This document shows positions 54,755-62,550 of a stretch of DNA of 64,000 nt, piece after piece (within the stretch, counting starts at the first letter, position 1; every line of letters begins with the position of its first letter). This DNA comes from Opitutus sp. GTDB lineage: Bacteria; Verrucomicrobiota; Verrucomicrobiae; Opitutales; Opitutaceae. The DNA is taken from positions 165,445-229,444 of the forward strand of contig SIBR01000001.1 in assembly GCA_009695065.1 (NCBI GenBank), read 5' to 3'. The notes under the pieces were generated by a model. That model was not told where the DNA came from, did no database searches, and saw only the letters and a list, made by a program, of their open reading frames with translations. Position numbers and translations under genes: made by a program.

Positions 54755-55804
54755 CTACTTCTTCAGCCACGCCCGCGTCACATCCGTAAAGTCGGTAAAC
54801 ACGCCATCCGCTCCCGCTTCGCGCAGGAGCGCCGCGTGCAGCGCGTCCACCGAGGGACAATTCTTCGGCAGCTCATCCACGCGAATCGTGTAGGGATGCA
54901 CCACGAGGCCCACGGCGTGCGCGTCATTCACCAGGGTCGTGAGCTTCTTCTCCGTCGAGTTTGGCCACGTCACAATCCGGCTGATCGCGGGCCCGATACC
55001 GTCGGCCACCTGCGCGATCTCCCTGAGCCCCGCCGCCGTGCAGAGCGCGTCGTGATCGATGCCATCCGCCTCCCTTCCCTTCGCGTTGAGCAGCATCACC
55101 ACCCGCCCCTGCCAGCCGAGTTCACCGCGGATCCGCTTCACCTCGGTCAACTCGAAGCATTGGAGAAAGCACGCATCGGCCTTCGTCGCGTAGCCATGGC
55201 GCGCGAGGATTGGCAGCACGATCTTGCTGATGTCGTGCCCCTGCCCGCGGTGCCATTTCGGCTGCTTGATTTCCGGGTAAATCCCTACGTTGCGTCCCGT
55301 GCTGTGGTTGAGTCCCTGGATCAACTGCAGTTCCTCCTCGAGCGTCGAAACTCGAAACTCCGCCGGCTGCGTCGCCGACGGATAGCGTTTCGCAAATACC
55401 GCCCTGCCCGTCTTGGCGTCGAACCGCTCCAGCACGCGTAGTTGCTTCACCTCCGCCAGCGTGAGATCGAGGACATAAAAACGCCCGTCGGCCCGCTTCT
55501 TCCCCGGAAAACGCGCCGCCACGTCCGTCACCGTATCGAGGTGAATGTCGTGCAACACGACCGGCACATCGTCCTTCGTCAGCACGAGATCCTGTTCGAT
55601 AAAGTCCGCGCCGAGCCCGTGCGCCAGCGCCTTGGCGGCGAGGGTGTGCTCGGGCAGGTAGCCGCTCGCACCGCGGTGGGCGATGACGAGCGGCCGGGGG
55701 TCCTGCCCCAGCAACGTCCCGCCGGTCACGAGCGCCAGAAGCGTCCCCCAGCGGCAAATCAGCCTGCGGCCTGCACGTAACGGCAGCCAGCGATCTTGTT
55801 TCAT
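54755..55804 (-). CDS. glpQ: Glycerophosphodiester phosphodiesterase, periplasmic
   Basis: A 349-residue exported enzyme with a signal peptide (ICRWGTLLALVTGGTLLGQ, cleavage near 33). AHRGASGYLPEHTLAA provides His43, Arg44 and Glu52; DFIEQDLVLTKDDVPVVLHD provides the calcium and catalytic residues; PEIKQP is a later family block. It splits glycerophosphodiesters from phospholipid head groups to glycerol-3-phosphate and an alcohol. The long internal region fits the GlpQ (periplasmic) rather than UgpQ form. The ATG at 55802-55804 is the only one giving the signal. Confidence 0.92.
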   Translation of the reverse strand: MKQDRWLPLRAGRRLICRWGTLLALVTGGTLLGQDPRPLVIAHRGASGYLPEHTLAAKALAHGLGADFIEQDLVLTKDDVPVVLHDIHLDTVTDVAARFPGKKRADGRFYVLDLTLAEVKQLRVLERFDAKTGRAVFAKRYPSATQPAEFRVSTLEEELQLIQGLNHSTGRNVGIYPEIKQPKWHRGQGHDISKIVLPILARHGYATKADACFLQCFELTEVKRIRGELGWQGRVVMLLNAKGREADGIDHDALCTAAGLREIAQVADGIGPAISRIVTWPNSTEKKLTTLVNDAHAVGLVVHPYTIRVDELPKNCPSVDALHAALLREAGADGVFTDFTDVTRAWLKK

Positions 55805-55977
55805 CGCCGGCAGCGTTGGCCGGAAAACGGCGGACGCAAAGCGGCAAAGTTTACTTCCCGCGAAAATCCGGCCTGCCTCCGGATCTCTCCTGCCGCCGTT
55901 CGCGCCGGGCGCCTGGCCGCAGCCCAATCTCTCGCTTGCCCACGTTCGGCGGGGTCTTCACCGTCGCGCCAAAGTTC

Positions 55978-58011
55978 ATGGCATTTCCCATTCCTCCCGC
56001 CCTTCTGACGTCGCACGATTTGCGTGCCGCGGAGTTCGAGAAAGATCCTTCCGCCGCCTTGCTGCGCATCTACGCGTGGATGCACCTCATGCGGATTTCG
56101 GACAATCGCATCCTCGAACTCTTCCGCCAAGGCTTCATCCGCGGCACCGTGACCGGCGGCCAGGGCAACGAGGGCCTCATCGTTCCCCTCACGCTGCTCG
56201 CCGACAAGGCGATCGACGTGGTCTCGTTCTCCCACCGCGACTCGGGCGGGCATCTGATCTGGAGCGGCCACCTCTGCGACCACCTCCACCAATATTTTGC
56301 CAACGCCGGCAGCCCGACGCGGGCGCGCGAGGGTAACATCCACCACGGCGATCCGGCGAACCGCTCCCTGCCGATGATCAGCCATCTCGGCGCCATGCTT
56401 TCCAACGTGGCTGGCGCTACGGATTCCCAGCGCCGCCTCGGCCGGCCCGCCGTCGGGTTTGCGATTTTCGGCGATGGCGGTTCGAGCACCGGCGACGTGC
56501 ACGAGACGATGAACCTCGTCTCGCTGCTTTCACTGCCCGTCATCTTCCTGATCGAGAACAACCGCTACGCCTACTCCACCCCGGTCGCCGAACAGTACGC
56601 CGCCGGCACGGATTTATGGCGGCGCGCCGCCGGTTACGGCATGGAGGGCTTCGCGCTCGACGCCACCGATGTCGAGGCGACCACCCGCACCCTCGCGGCC
56701 GCCATCGAGCGGGTCCGCACCACCTCGCGTCCGGTCCTGATCGAGGCGCACACGCTGCGTCTTCGGGGGCACGCGGCGTACGACACCTGCGATTATTTGC
56801 TCCCGGGGGAAAGCGAAGGTTTCTTCGCCCGTGATCCCCTGCCCCGGCTGCGGGCCAGACTGGTGGCCGAGGCGGGCGCGGCGAAAATCGAAGGCATCGA
56901 AAACGAACTGAATGCCTTTCTCGAGGCCTGCGTCGCCGTCGCCCACGCCACGCCGCGGCCCACGCCCGAGGGCATGGAGGCCGACGTCTACGCCCCCCCC
57001 GCGCCGCCGATCGCCTGGCGGCCCGAACCGGCCGCCCCGGTTCAGCTCAATGCCGCCCAGGCACTCAATCTCGGTCTCCGCAAGATCCTCACGGAGCGGC
57101 CCGAATCGCTCCTGCTCGGACAGGACATCGGCACGTATGGCGGCGCCTTCAAGGTCACGGAAAATTTGCTCAAGGAGTTTGGCCGGCCGCGGGTGCTCAA
57201 TACACCGCTCGCCGAAAGTTCCTGCACCGGCTACGCGATCGGCCTCGCGTTCAACGGCCACCGGCCCATCGAGGAATTCCAGTTCGCCGATTTTGCGACC
57301 GAGGCGACCACTCAGCTCACGCTGAACGCCGCCACGATGCATTTTCGTTCCGGGGCCGCCTGTCCGCTGGTGCTGCGCCTGCCCTGCGGCGGTGGGCTCA
57401 CGTTCGGGTCGTTTCACTCGCAGGAACTGGAGTCCTTTTTTCTCTCCATGCCCGGGTTCAAGGCGCTCTATCCCAGCACGCCGCAGGATGCCTTCAACGC
57501 GCTCCTCGCCGCCTACGAGGACAACAACCCGGTTTTCCTCTTCGAGCACAAGGCGCTCTACCGCCGCGGCCGCGCGCCGGTGCAGTGGGATCCGAACTAC
57601 CGTGAGGTCTGGCAGCCGAAAAAACTGCGCACGGGCGACTACGCGACCTTCGTCACCTACGGCGAAATGGTGCATCTCGCGGATGAGGCCTGCGACTATT
57701 TCGCGTCGGAATATGAAGCCACTTTCGACCTGTTCGATCTCCGCGCCCTCGCGCCGCTGCAACTCGACTCGATCCGTGCCTCGCTTACCCGCACCGGCCG
57801 GCTGGTCATCCTGCACGAGGGCCGGCGCACGCACGGTTTCGGGGCGGAACTCGTCGCCCGCCTGACCGAGGAACTTTTTTCGTCGCTCAAGGCCCCGCCG
57901 CTGCGCATCGCCTCGCTTGACCTGCCGGTGCCGTTCGCCCCGGAACTCGAACACGCCCACCGGCCGACGAAGGAGAAAATCATCGACCGCATCGCCGGCT
58001 GGATGGGGTGA
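55978..58011 (+). CDS. 2-oxoacid dehydrogenase E1, fused alpha and beta subunits
   Basis: A 677-residue thiamine-diphosphate enzyme. The alpha half (about 1-345) has GDGGSSTGDVHETMNLVSLLSLPVIFLIENN-type ThDP/Mg binding (GDG...NN) and RLRGHAAYDTCDY; the beta half (about 360-677) has GQDIGTYGGAFKVTE, PLAESSCTGYAIGLA and QLTLNAATMHFRSG. This fusion is known for branched-chain/pyruvate-type dehydrogenases in Bacteroidetes and relatives. The E2 and E3 genes are not in the window, so pyruvate versus branched-chain substrate is unresolved. The ATG at 55978 is used. Confidence 0.9.
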   Translation: MAFPIPPALLTSHDLRAAEFEKDPSAALLRIYAWMHLMRISDNRILELFRQGFIRGTVTGGQGNEGLIVPLTLLADKAIDVVSFSHRDSGGHLIWSGHLCDHLHQYFANAGSPTRAREGNIHHGDPANRSLPMISHLGAMLSNVAGATDSQRRLGRPAVGFAIFGDGGSSTGDVHETMNLVSLLSLPVIFLIENNRYAYSTPVAEQYAAGTDLWRRAAGYGMEGFALDATDVEATTRTLAAAIERVRTTSRPVLIEAHTLRLRGHAAYDTCDYLLPGESEGFFARDPLPRLRARLVAEAGAAKIEGIENELNAFLEACVAVAHATPRPTPEGMEADVYAPPAPPIAWRPEPAAPVQLNAAQALNLGLRKILTERPESLLLGQDIGTYGGAFKVTENLLKEFGRPRVLNTPLAESSCTGYAIGLAFNGHRPIEEFQFADFATEATTQLTLNAATMHFRSGAACPLVLRLPCGGGLTFGSFHSQELESFFLSMPGFKALYPSTPQDAFNALLAAYEDNNPVFLFEHKALYRRGRAPVQWDPNYREVWQPKKLRTGDYATFVTYGEMVHLADEACDYFASEYEATFDLFDLRALAPLQLDSIRASLTRTGRLVILHEGRRTHGFGAELVARLTEELFSSLKAPPLRIASLDLPVPFAPELEHAHRPTKEKIIDRIAGWMG

Positions 58012-58061
58012 ATCGTTCTCGTTCTCTTTTGCTTCCGAGTTCCAGAAACCGATAACGATTC
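58010..58061. repeat. Inverted repeat with TCGTTC hexamers before kdsC
   Basis: GAATCGTT (58010-58017, including the tail of the E1 stop) is the exact complement of AACGATTC (58054-58061), with TCGTTC/TCTTTT hexamers between. The right arm ends two bases before the kdsC ATG. Layout resembles the element upstream of nif3. Confidence 0.6.
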
Positions 58062-58063
58062 AA

Positions 58064-58576
58064 ATGCCACCTCCCATCTCTCATCAGCGCTGGTCCGCCA
58101 TCCGCCTTTTCGCGATGGATGTGGACGGCGTCCTCACCGACGGCACCGTGCAAATCTCCTCCGACGGCTCCGAGGCCAAGGCGTTTTCCATTCTCGACGG
58201 CCTCGGCCTCCGGCGGCTCGACCAGGCCGGCGTCGCCCTCGCCTGGATCAGCGGGCGCCCCTCGGTCGCCACCACGCGACGCGCCACCGAGCTGAAAATC
58301 CCCCATCTCATCCAGGGCCGCACCGACAAGCTCACCGCCCTGCAGGAACTCGCGCACCGGCTCGGGCTCGAAGCCCGGCAATGCGCCTACATGGGCGACG
58401 ACGACGTCGACACGCCCGCCATCGCCTGGGCCGGCGTCGGCGTCGCCCCAAGCGCGGCCATGCCCTCGGCCCTCGCCGCCGCCGACTACATCCCGACCCG
58501 GGCCGCCGGCCACGGCGCCGTGCGCGAAGTCTGCGAACACCTCCTGGCCGCGCGGGTCTCACCGGGCTCCCAATGA
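58064..58576 (+). CDS. kdsC: 3-deoxy-D-manno-octulosonate 8-phosphate phosphatase
   Basis: A 170-residue HAD phosphatase of the KdsC class. The DxD nucleophile pair is FAMDVDGVLTDG (Asp19, Asp21); GLGLRRLDQAGVALAWISGRPS holds motif II; YMGDDDVDTPAI holds motif III-IV acidic residues. It makes KDO, a core sugar of lipopolysaccharide. First gene of kdsC-lptC-lptA-lptB; its stop overlaps the lptC start by ATGA. Confidence 0.94.
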   Translation: MPPPISHQRWSAIRLFAMDVDGVLTDGTVQISSDGSEAKAFSILDGLGLRRLDQAGVALAWISGRPSVATTRRATELKIPHLIQGRTDKLTALQELAHRLGLEARQCAYMGDDDVDTPAIAWAGVGVAPSAAMPSALAAADYIPTRAAGHGAVREVCEHLLAARVSPGSQ

Positions 58577-59001
58577 AGTGGCTCCAGCTCATCCTTCCGC
58601 TGCTCTCGTTCGCCTCCGGCCTGTGGGCCGTCGAACGGAGTTCGCCCGCGACCAACTGGGTCCTGCCGATCTTCACCGACAAGGAGGGCCATCGCTCGCT
58701 CACCGCCCGTGGCTCGCAGGTGCGACCGCTCGATAAGAACAGCATCGCCGTGACCGACCTCAGCATCACGATTTTTTCCGGCGATGCCGCATCGCGCGTC
58801 GAGACGATCTTTCTGAGCCCGCTGGCCACTTTCCTACCCAAGGAAAATCGGGCCCTCGGCGACAAATCGGTCCGCATCGTGCGCAACGACCTCGAGGCCA
58901 CCGGCACGCGCTGGGTTTACGACCACGCCCAAAAACACGTGACGCTCGACGGGAATGTCCGGATAGTCTTCAACGCCGAGATCAAAGACCTGCTGAAATG
59001 A
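58573..59001 (+). CDS. lptC: LptC-like LPS export protein
   Basis: A 142-residue protein with an N-terminal signal/anchor (KWLQLILPLLSFASGLWA). The rest is a short beta-jellyroll-like domain (SLTARGSQVRPLDKNSIAVTDLSITIF) of the LptC/OstA type. Similarity is weak in sequence; the assignment rests on position between kdsC and the lptA and lptB genes and on the fold-like pattern. It would anchor LPS transport from LptBFG to LptA. Overlaps both neighbours by ATGA. Confidence 0.72.
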   Translation: MKWLQLILPLLSFASGLWAVERSSPATNWVLPIFTDKEGHRSLTARGSQVRPLDKNSIAVTDLSITIFSGDAASRVETIFLSPLATFLPKENRALGDKSVRIVRNDLEATGTRWVYDHAQKHVTLDGNVRIVFNAEIKDLLK

Positions 59002-59597
59002 AAATTGCCCACGCTTCCGGTTTGTTCGCCGCCCTGGCCCTGCTGGCCGTCGTTGCGAACTCCGCCGTGCCGTCCACCCCGCCCCTCCGGACCGCCATCG
59101 CCGCTGAGCATTTCGACATGCGGACCGTCGGCGACGAGACCCGCTCCGTGTTCGACGGACTGCCGGAGAAACAGGTCACCCTCACGGGCACCAATCTCAC
59201 GATCGTTTGCGACCACCTCGAGATCATCGCCACCGCGGTCGGCGGCACCGACGCAACCGTCCCCACGATCGAGAAATTCAAATACCTGCTCGCCACCGGA
59301 CGCGTGAAGATTGTCCAGGGCGACCGCGCAGCCACCTGCGGCCGCGCGGAGGTCTTCCCCCGCGAGGACAAGATCGAGCTCACGGAGAAGCCCGTCGTCA
59401 TCGACCGCGGCATCGACTGGCGCGGCGCCGGCCGGAAGATCACCATGTTTCGCGGCGAGCGCCGCGTCGTGATCGAAGGCTCGGAATTCGAAGGCCCCGA
59501 AATCCGCGATCTCAGCTTCGACCCCAAGCAGCCGGCCGCCCCCTCCGGGGCCGCGCCCGCCGGCAGCACCCCGCCTCGGGCCGCACCGCTCAAATGA
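58998..59597 (+). CDS. lptA: LptA/OstA-like periplasmic LPS-transport protein
   Basis: A 199-residue periplasmic protein with a signal peptide (about residues 1-23, ending NSAVPS). Beta-strand repeats typical of the OstA jellyroll are seen (EKQVTLTGTNLTIVCDHLEII, ATGRVKIVQGDRAATCGRAEV), and KIELTEKPVVIDRG. The C-terminal 30 residues are Pro/Ala-rich. LptA forms the periplasmic bridge for LPS to the outer membrane. Overlaps lptB by ATGA. Confidence 0.85.
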   Translation: MKIAHASGLFAALALLAVVANSAVPSTPPLRTAIAAEHFDMRTVGDETRSVFDGLPEKQVTLTGTNLTIVCDHLEIIATAVGGTDATVPTIEKFKYLLATGRVKIVQGDRAATCGRAEVFPREDKIELTEKPVVIDRGIDWRGAGRKITMFRGERRVVIEGSEFEGPEIRDLSFDPKQPAAPSGAAPAGSTPPRAAPLK

Positions 59598-60337
59598 CCG
59601 CGCCCGCCGCTCCGGTTTCCGAGATTCAGACCGAAAATCTGGTCAAATCGTTTGGCTCCCGCACGGTGGTCGACGGCGTCAGCCTGCGCTTCCGCGCCGG
59701 CGAAGTCGTCGGGCTGCTCGGCCCCAATGGCGCGGGCAAGACGACGACGTTCTACATGGTCGTCGGTCTCGTGCCTGCGAGTTCCGGCCGCGTGCGGCTG
59801 GATGGCGGGGATATCACCGGGCTGCGCATGCACCAGCGGGCCCGGCTCGGCATCGGCTATCTCCCGCAGGAGGCCTCGGTCTTTCGCAAATTGACGGTCG
59901 AGGAGAACATTCGCGCCATCGTCGAGGTCGCCGGGGTGCCCCGCCGCGAACGCGCCAGCCGCGTGCACACCCATCTGGAGGAACTGCACCTCACTCACGT
60001 CGCGAAACAAAAGGCCTTCACGCTGTCCGGCGGCGAGCGCCGCCGGCTGGAGATTGCGCGGGCCCTCGTCACCCGCCCGAAATTCCTGCTGATGGACGAG
60101 CCCTTCGCCGCCATCGATCCCATCTCCGTCGCCGAAGTCCAAAAAATCATTCTGGAACTGAAATCGCGGGGCATCGGCGTGGTGGTCACCGATCACAATG
60201 TCCGGGAAACTCTCCGCATCGTCGACCGCGCCTACCTGATCCACCAGGGCAAGGTGCTGAGCGAGGGCACCGGTGACTTCCTGATCCGCGACGAACAGGC
60301 CCGCAAATTCTACCTCGGCGAGGATTTCAATTTGTAA
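59594..60337 (+). CDS. lptB: LPS export ABC transporter ATP-binding protein
   Basis: A 247-residue ATPase. Walker A GPNGAGKTT (residues 43-51), LRMHQRARLGIGYLPQEASVFRKLTVEENI with the LptB-type Q-loop, signature LSGGERRRLEIARAL, Walker B FLLMDEPFAAIDPI and switch His in VVVTDHNVRETL. It powers extraction of LPS from the inner membrane with LptF/G, which lie elsewhere. Last gene of the kdsC-lptC-lptA-lptB run; hprK begins 107 bases later. Confidence 0.96.
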   Translation: MTAPAAPVSEIQTENLVKSFGSRTVVDGVSLRFRAGEVVGLLGPNGAGKTTTFYMVVGLVPASSGRVRLDGGDITGLRMHQRARLGIGYLPQEASVFRKLTVEENIRAIVEVAGVPRRERASRVHTHLEELHLTHVAKQKAFTLSGGERRRLEIARALVTRPKFLLMDEPFAAIDPISVAEVQKIILELKSRGIGVVVTDHNVRETLRIVDRAYLIHQGKVLSEGTGDFLIRDEQARKFYLGEDFNL

Positions 60338-60444
60338 CCCTTCCCTGTCGGACGGTTTAAAGGCGGCCAGGCGGGAACCAGGGAATCGAGCCGTGCCGTC
60401 TTTTCTCTCTTTCCAGTTTTCCACATTTAGATTCCTTTCCCTCC

Positions 60445-61452
60445 ATGCAGAAAGCGATCCACGGCATCACGGTTGCCCACTTCTTCGAGCTCTATCGCGA
60501 GAAGTTGAAGATGGAACTCGTCACCGGCGAAGCCGGCCTGCACCGGTTGATCCACGAGGGCAGCATCAACCGGCCCGCCCTCGCGCTCACCGGCTTCTTC
60601 AAATATTTCGCGAACAAGCGCGTCCAAGTGCTCGGCGCCGCCGAGATGACCTACCTGAAGACGCTCACACAGACCAGGCAGATCGAGATCCTCCAGCAGA
60701 TGCTAAAGCGCGGCATCCCCTGCATCGTCCTGACCCGGAACTACAATCCGACTCATCCCCTGCTCGCCGTGGCGACCGAGATGAACCTGCCGATCATCCG
60801 CACCCCGATGATCACGATGAACTGGATCAATCGCGCGACCCTCGCCATCGACAACGAGTTCGCCCCCGCCGGCACCGAGCACGCCACCACCCTCGACATC
60901 AAGGGGGTCGGCGTGATGCTCTGCGGCGACTCCGGCGTCGGCAAAAGCGAATGCGCCCTCGCCCTGATCGAACGCGGTCACTCGCTCGTGGCCGACGACC
61001 TCACGGTCATCAAGCTGCTCGACGAGCGCGAACTCATGGCTTCCAGCCGCCCGCTCAACCGCGGTTACATGGAGTGCCGCGGCATCGGCATCATCAATGT
61101 TGCGGAAATGTTCGGCGTGAAGTGCGTCCGGCTGGAGAAGCGGATCGACATGGTCGTCTCGCTGCGGGAGTGGACCCCCGACGCGATCGAGGAACGCACC
61201 GGCCTGGAGGAGAATTACTACGAGATCCTCGGCATGAAGGTGCCCCACATCGAGCTCTACGTCCGTCCCGGCCGCGACATCGCGCGACTGGTCGAGGTCG
61301 CCGCGCTCACGCAGGCGCTCAAGAAAATGGGGCACAACCCCGCCCGTGATTTCAACGACCGCCTCATCGCCTTCATGAACGAGCAGGCGAAGCAGCCACC
61401 GGTTACGAAGATCAAGCCGGTCGAACGCGAAGAAGCCGCCCCCGGCACCTGA
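60445..61452 (+). CDS. hprK: HPr kinase/phosphorylase
   Basis: A 335-residue enzyme that phosphorylates HPr on serine and reverses it. TEHATTLDIKGVGVMLCGDSGVGKSE gives the Walker A (161-168) preceded by the conserved His146; YMECRGIGIINV is the K3-type signature loop. C-terminal Lys/Pro/Arg tail. In Gram-negative bacteria such an HprK often accompanies a partial PTS used for regulation; no ptsH or ptsI is in the window. It follows lptB, as in many Proteobacteria, though rpoN is missing between them. Confidence 0.94.
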   Translation: MQKAIHGITVAHFFELYREKLKMELVTGEAGLHRLIHEGSINRPALALTGFFKYFANKRVQVLGAAEMTYLKTLTQTRQIEILQQMLKRGIPCIVLTRNYNPTHPLLAVATEMNLPIIRTPMITMNWINRATLAIDNEFAPAGTEHATTLDIKGVGVMLCGDSGVGKSECALALIERGHSLVADDLTVIKLLDERELMASSRPLNRGYMECRGIGIINVAEMFGVKCVRLEKRIDMVVSLREWTPDAIEERTGLEENYYEILGMKVPHIELYVRPGRDIARLVEVAALTQALKKMGHNPARDFNDRLIAFMNEQAKQPPVTKIKPVEREEAAPGT

Positions 61453-61574
61453 ACCGGCTTCGGTGCCGCGTCCCGGACCGGCGTGGCGCCCACAACCTCG
61501 CGCCGGCGACGTGTTCCCGGGATCCGTCAATTTCTGAGTCGCGCTGCCTGCCCCGGCGGCTACGGTGCCCGCCC

Positions 61575-62327
61575 ATGTCATCTCCCGCCTCCCGCGCCGA
61601 CGGCCGCCAGCCCGACCAACTGCGCAAGATCACCTTCGAATCCAACATCGCGCCCCATGCCACGGGCTCGGTTCTCGTATCCTTCGGCCAGACGCGCGTG
61701 ATCTGCGCCGCGACGATCGAGGCCAACGTGCCGACGTGGATGAAACAGCAAAAAGTCCCCGGCGGCTGGCTCACCGCAGAGTATTCCATGCTCCCCTACT
61801 CGACGCTGGACCGCAAACCGCGCGACATTTCCCGGGGCAAGCTCGACGGGCGCACGGTCGAAATCCAGCGCCTCATCGGCCGCTCGTTGCGCGCCGTACT
61901 CGACCTCCAAAAGCTCGGACAGAACACCCTGTGGATCGATTGCGATGTGCTGCAAGCCGACGGCGGCACCCGGACCGCCTCGATCACCGGGGCCTATCTC
62001 GCCGCGCGACTCGCCATCCAAAAACTGCTCGATGCCAAGAAAATCGCGGAGAACCCACTGGTTGATTCCGTCGCCGCCGTGAGTGCCGGCGTCTTCGGCG
62101 GCCAGACGCTGCTCGACCTGAACTACATCGAGGACAAGGACGCCGAGGTCGACGCCAACATCGTGATGACCGGCCGCGGTCAATTCGTGGAGGTTCAGGG
62201 CAGCGGCGAGGAAACGACGTTTTCCGGCGACCAGTTGCAGGCCCTCCTGGCGGTCTCGCAAAAAGGCCTGAAGGAAATCGCCGCGTTGCAGACCGCCTTT
62301 CTCACGCAGCAGCTTTTGAAGTTCTGA
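61575..62327 (+). CDS. rph: Ribonuclease PH
   Basis: A 250-residue phosphorolytic exoribonuclease that trims tRNA 3' ends. SVLVSFGQTRVICAATIE, the catalytic VPGGWLTAEYSMLPYST, EIQRLIGRSLRAVLDL and IDCDVLQADGGTRTASITGAY are the family signatures; the C-terminal VQGSGEETTFSGDQL is the phosphate-binding block. Start ATG at 61575 lies before an extension of about ten residues. Stand-alone. Confidence 0.96.
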   Translation: MSSPASRADGRQPDQLRKITFESNIAPHATGSVLVSFGQTRVICAATIEANVPTWMKQQKVPGGWLTAEYSMLPYSTLDRKPRDISRGKLDGRTVEIQRLIGRSLRAVLDLQKLGQNTLWIDCDVLQADGGTRTASITGAYLAARLAIQKLLDAKKIAENPLVDSVAAVSAGVFGGQTLLDLNYIEDKDAEVDANIVMTGRGQFVEVQGSGEETTFSGDQLQALLAVSQKGLKEIAALQTAFLTQQLLKF

Positions 62328-62360
62328 GGGCAGATCCGGCTGATCCCCGGGCGGACCGGC

Positions 62361-62477
62361 TCAGTGGGTGGGGCCGGCTCTCCGAGCAGGTCTGGGTTCC
62401 CTTTCCCGACTTTCCCGCCTGCGGGCACGATCACCCTTAAACCCAGGCCGCTTCGGAGAAGCGGCCCCACCACTCAG
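62361..62477. repeat. Verrucomicrobial-type REP palindrome
   Basis: Two imperfectly complementary arms of about 38 bases (62361-62398 and 62440-62477) are separated by a 41-base spacer. Each arm has GTGGGGCC and its own small hairpin (GCTC-TCC-GAGC on the left; CCGCTT-CGGAG-AAGCGG on the right). The 223-bp gap between rph and the nuclease gene is mostly this element. Confidence 0.65.
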
Positions 62478-62550
62478 ACTAGGGCGAATCGTCACAAGCC
62501 ACTTGTCACTCGGCACGCCCGATCCGAGTATCCCGCCGCCCCGCTTCCCC

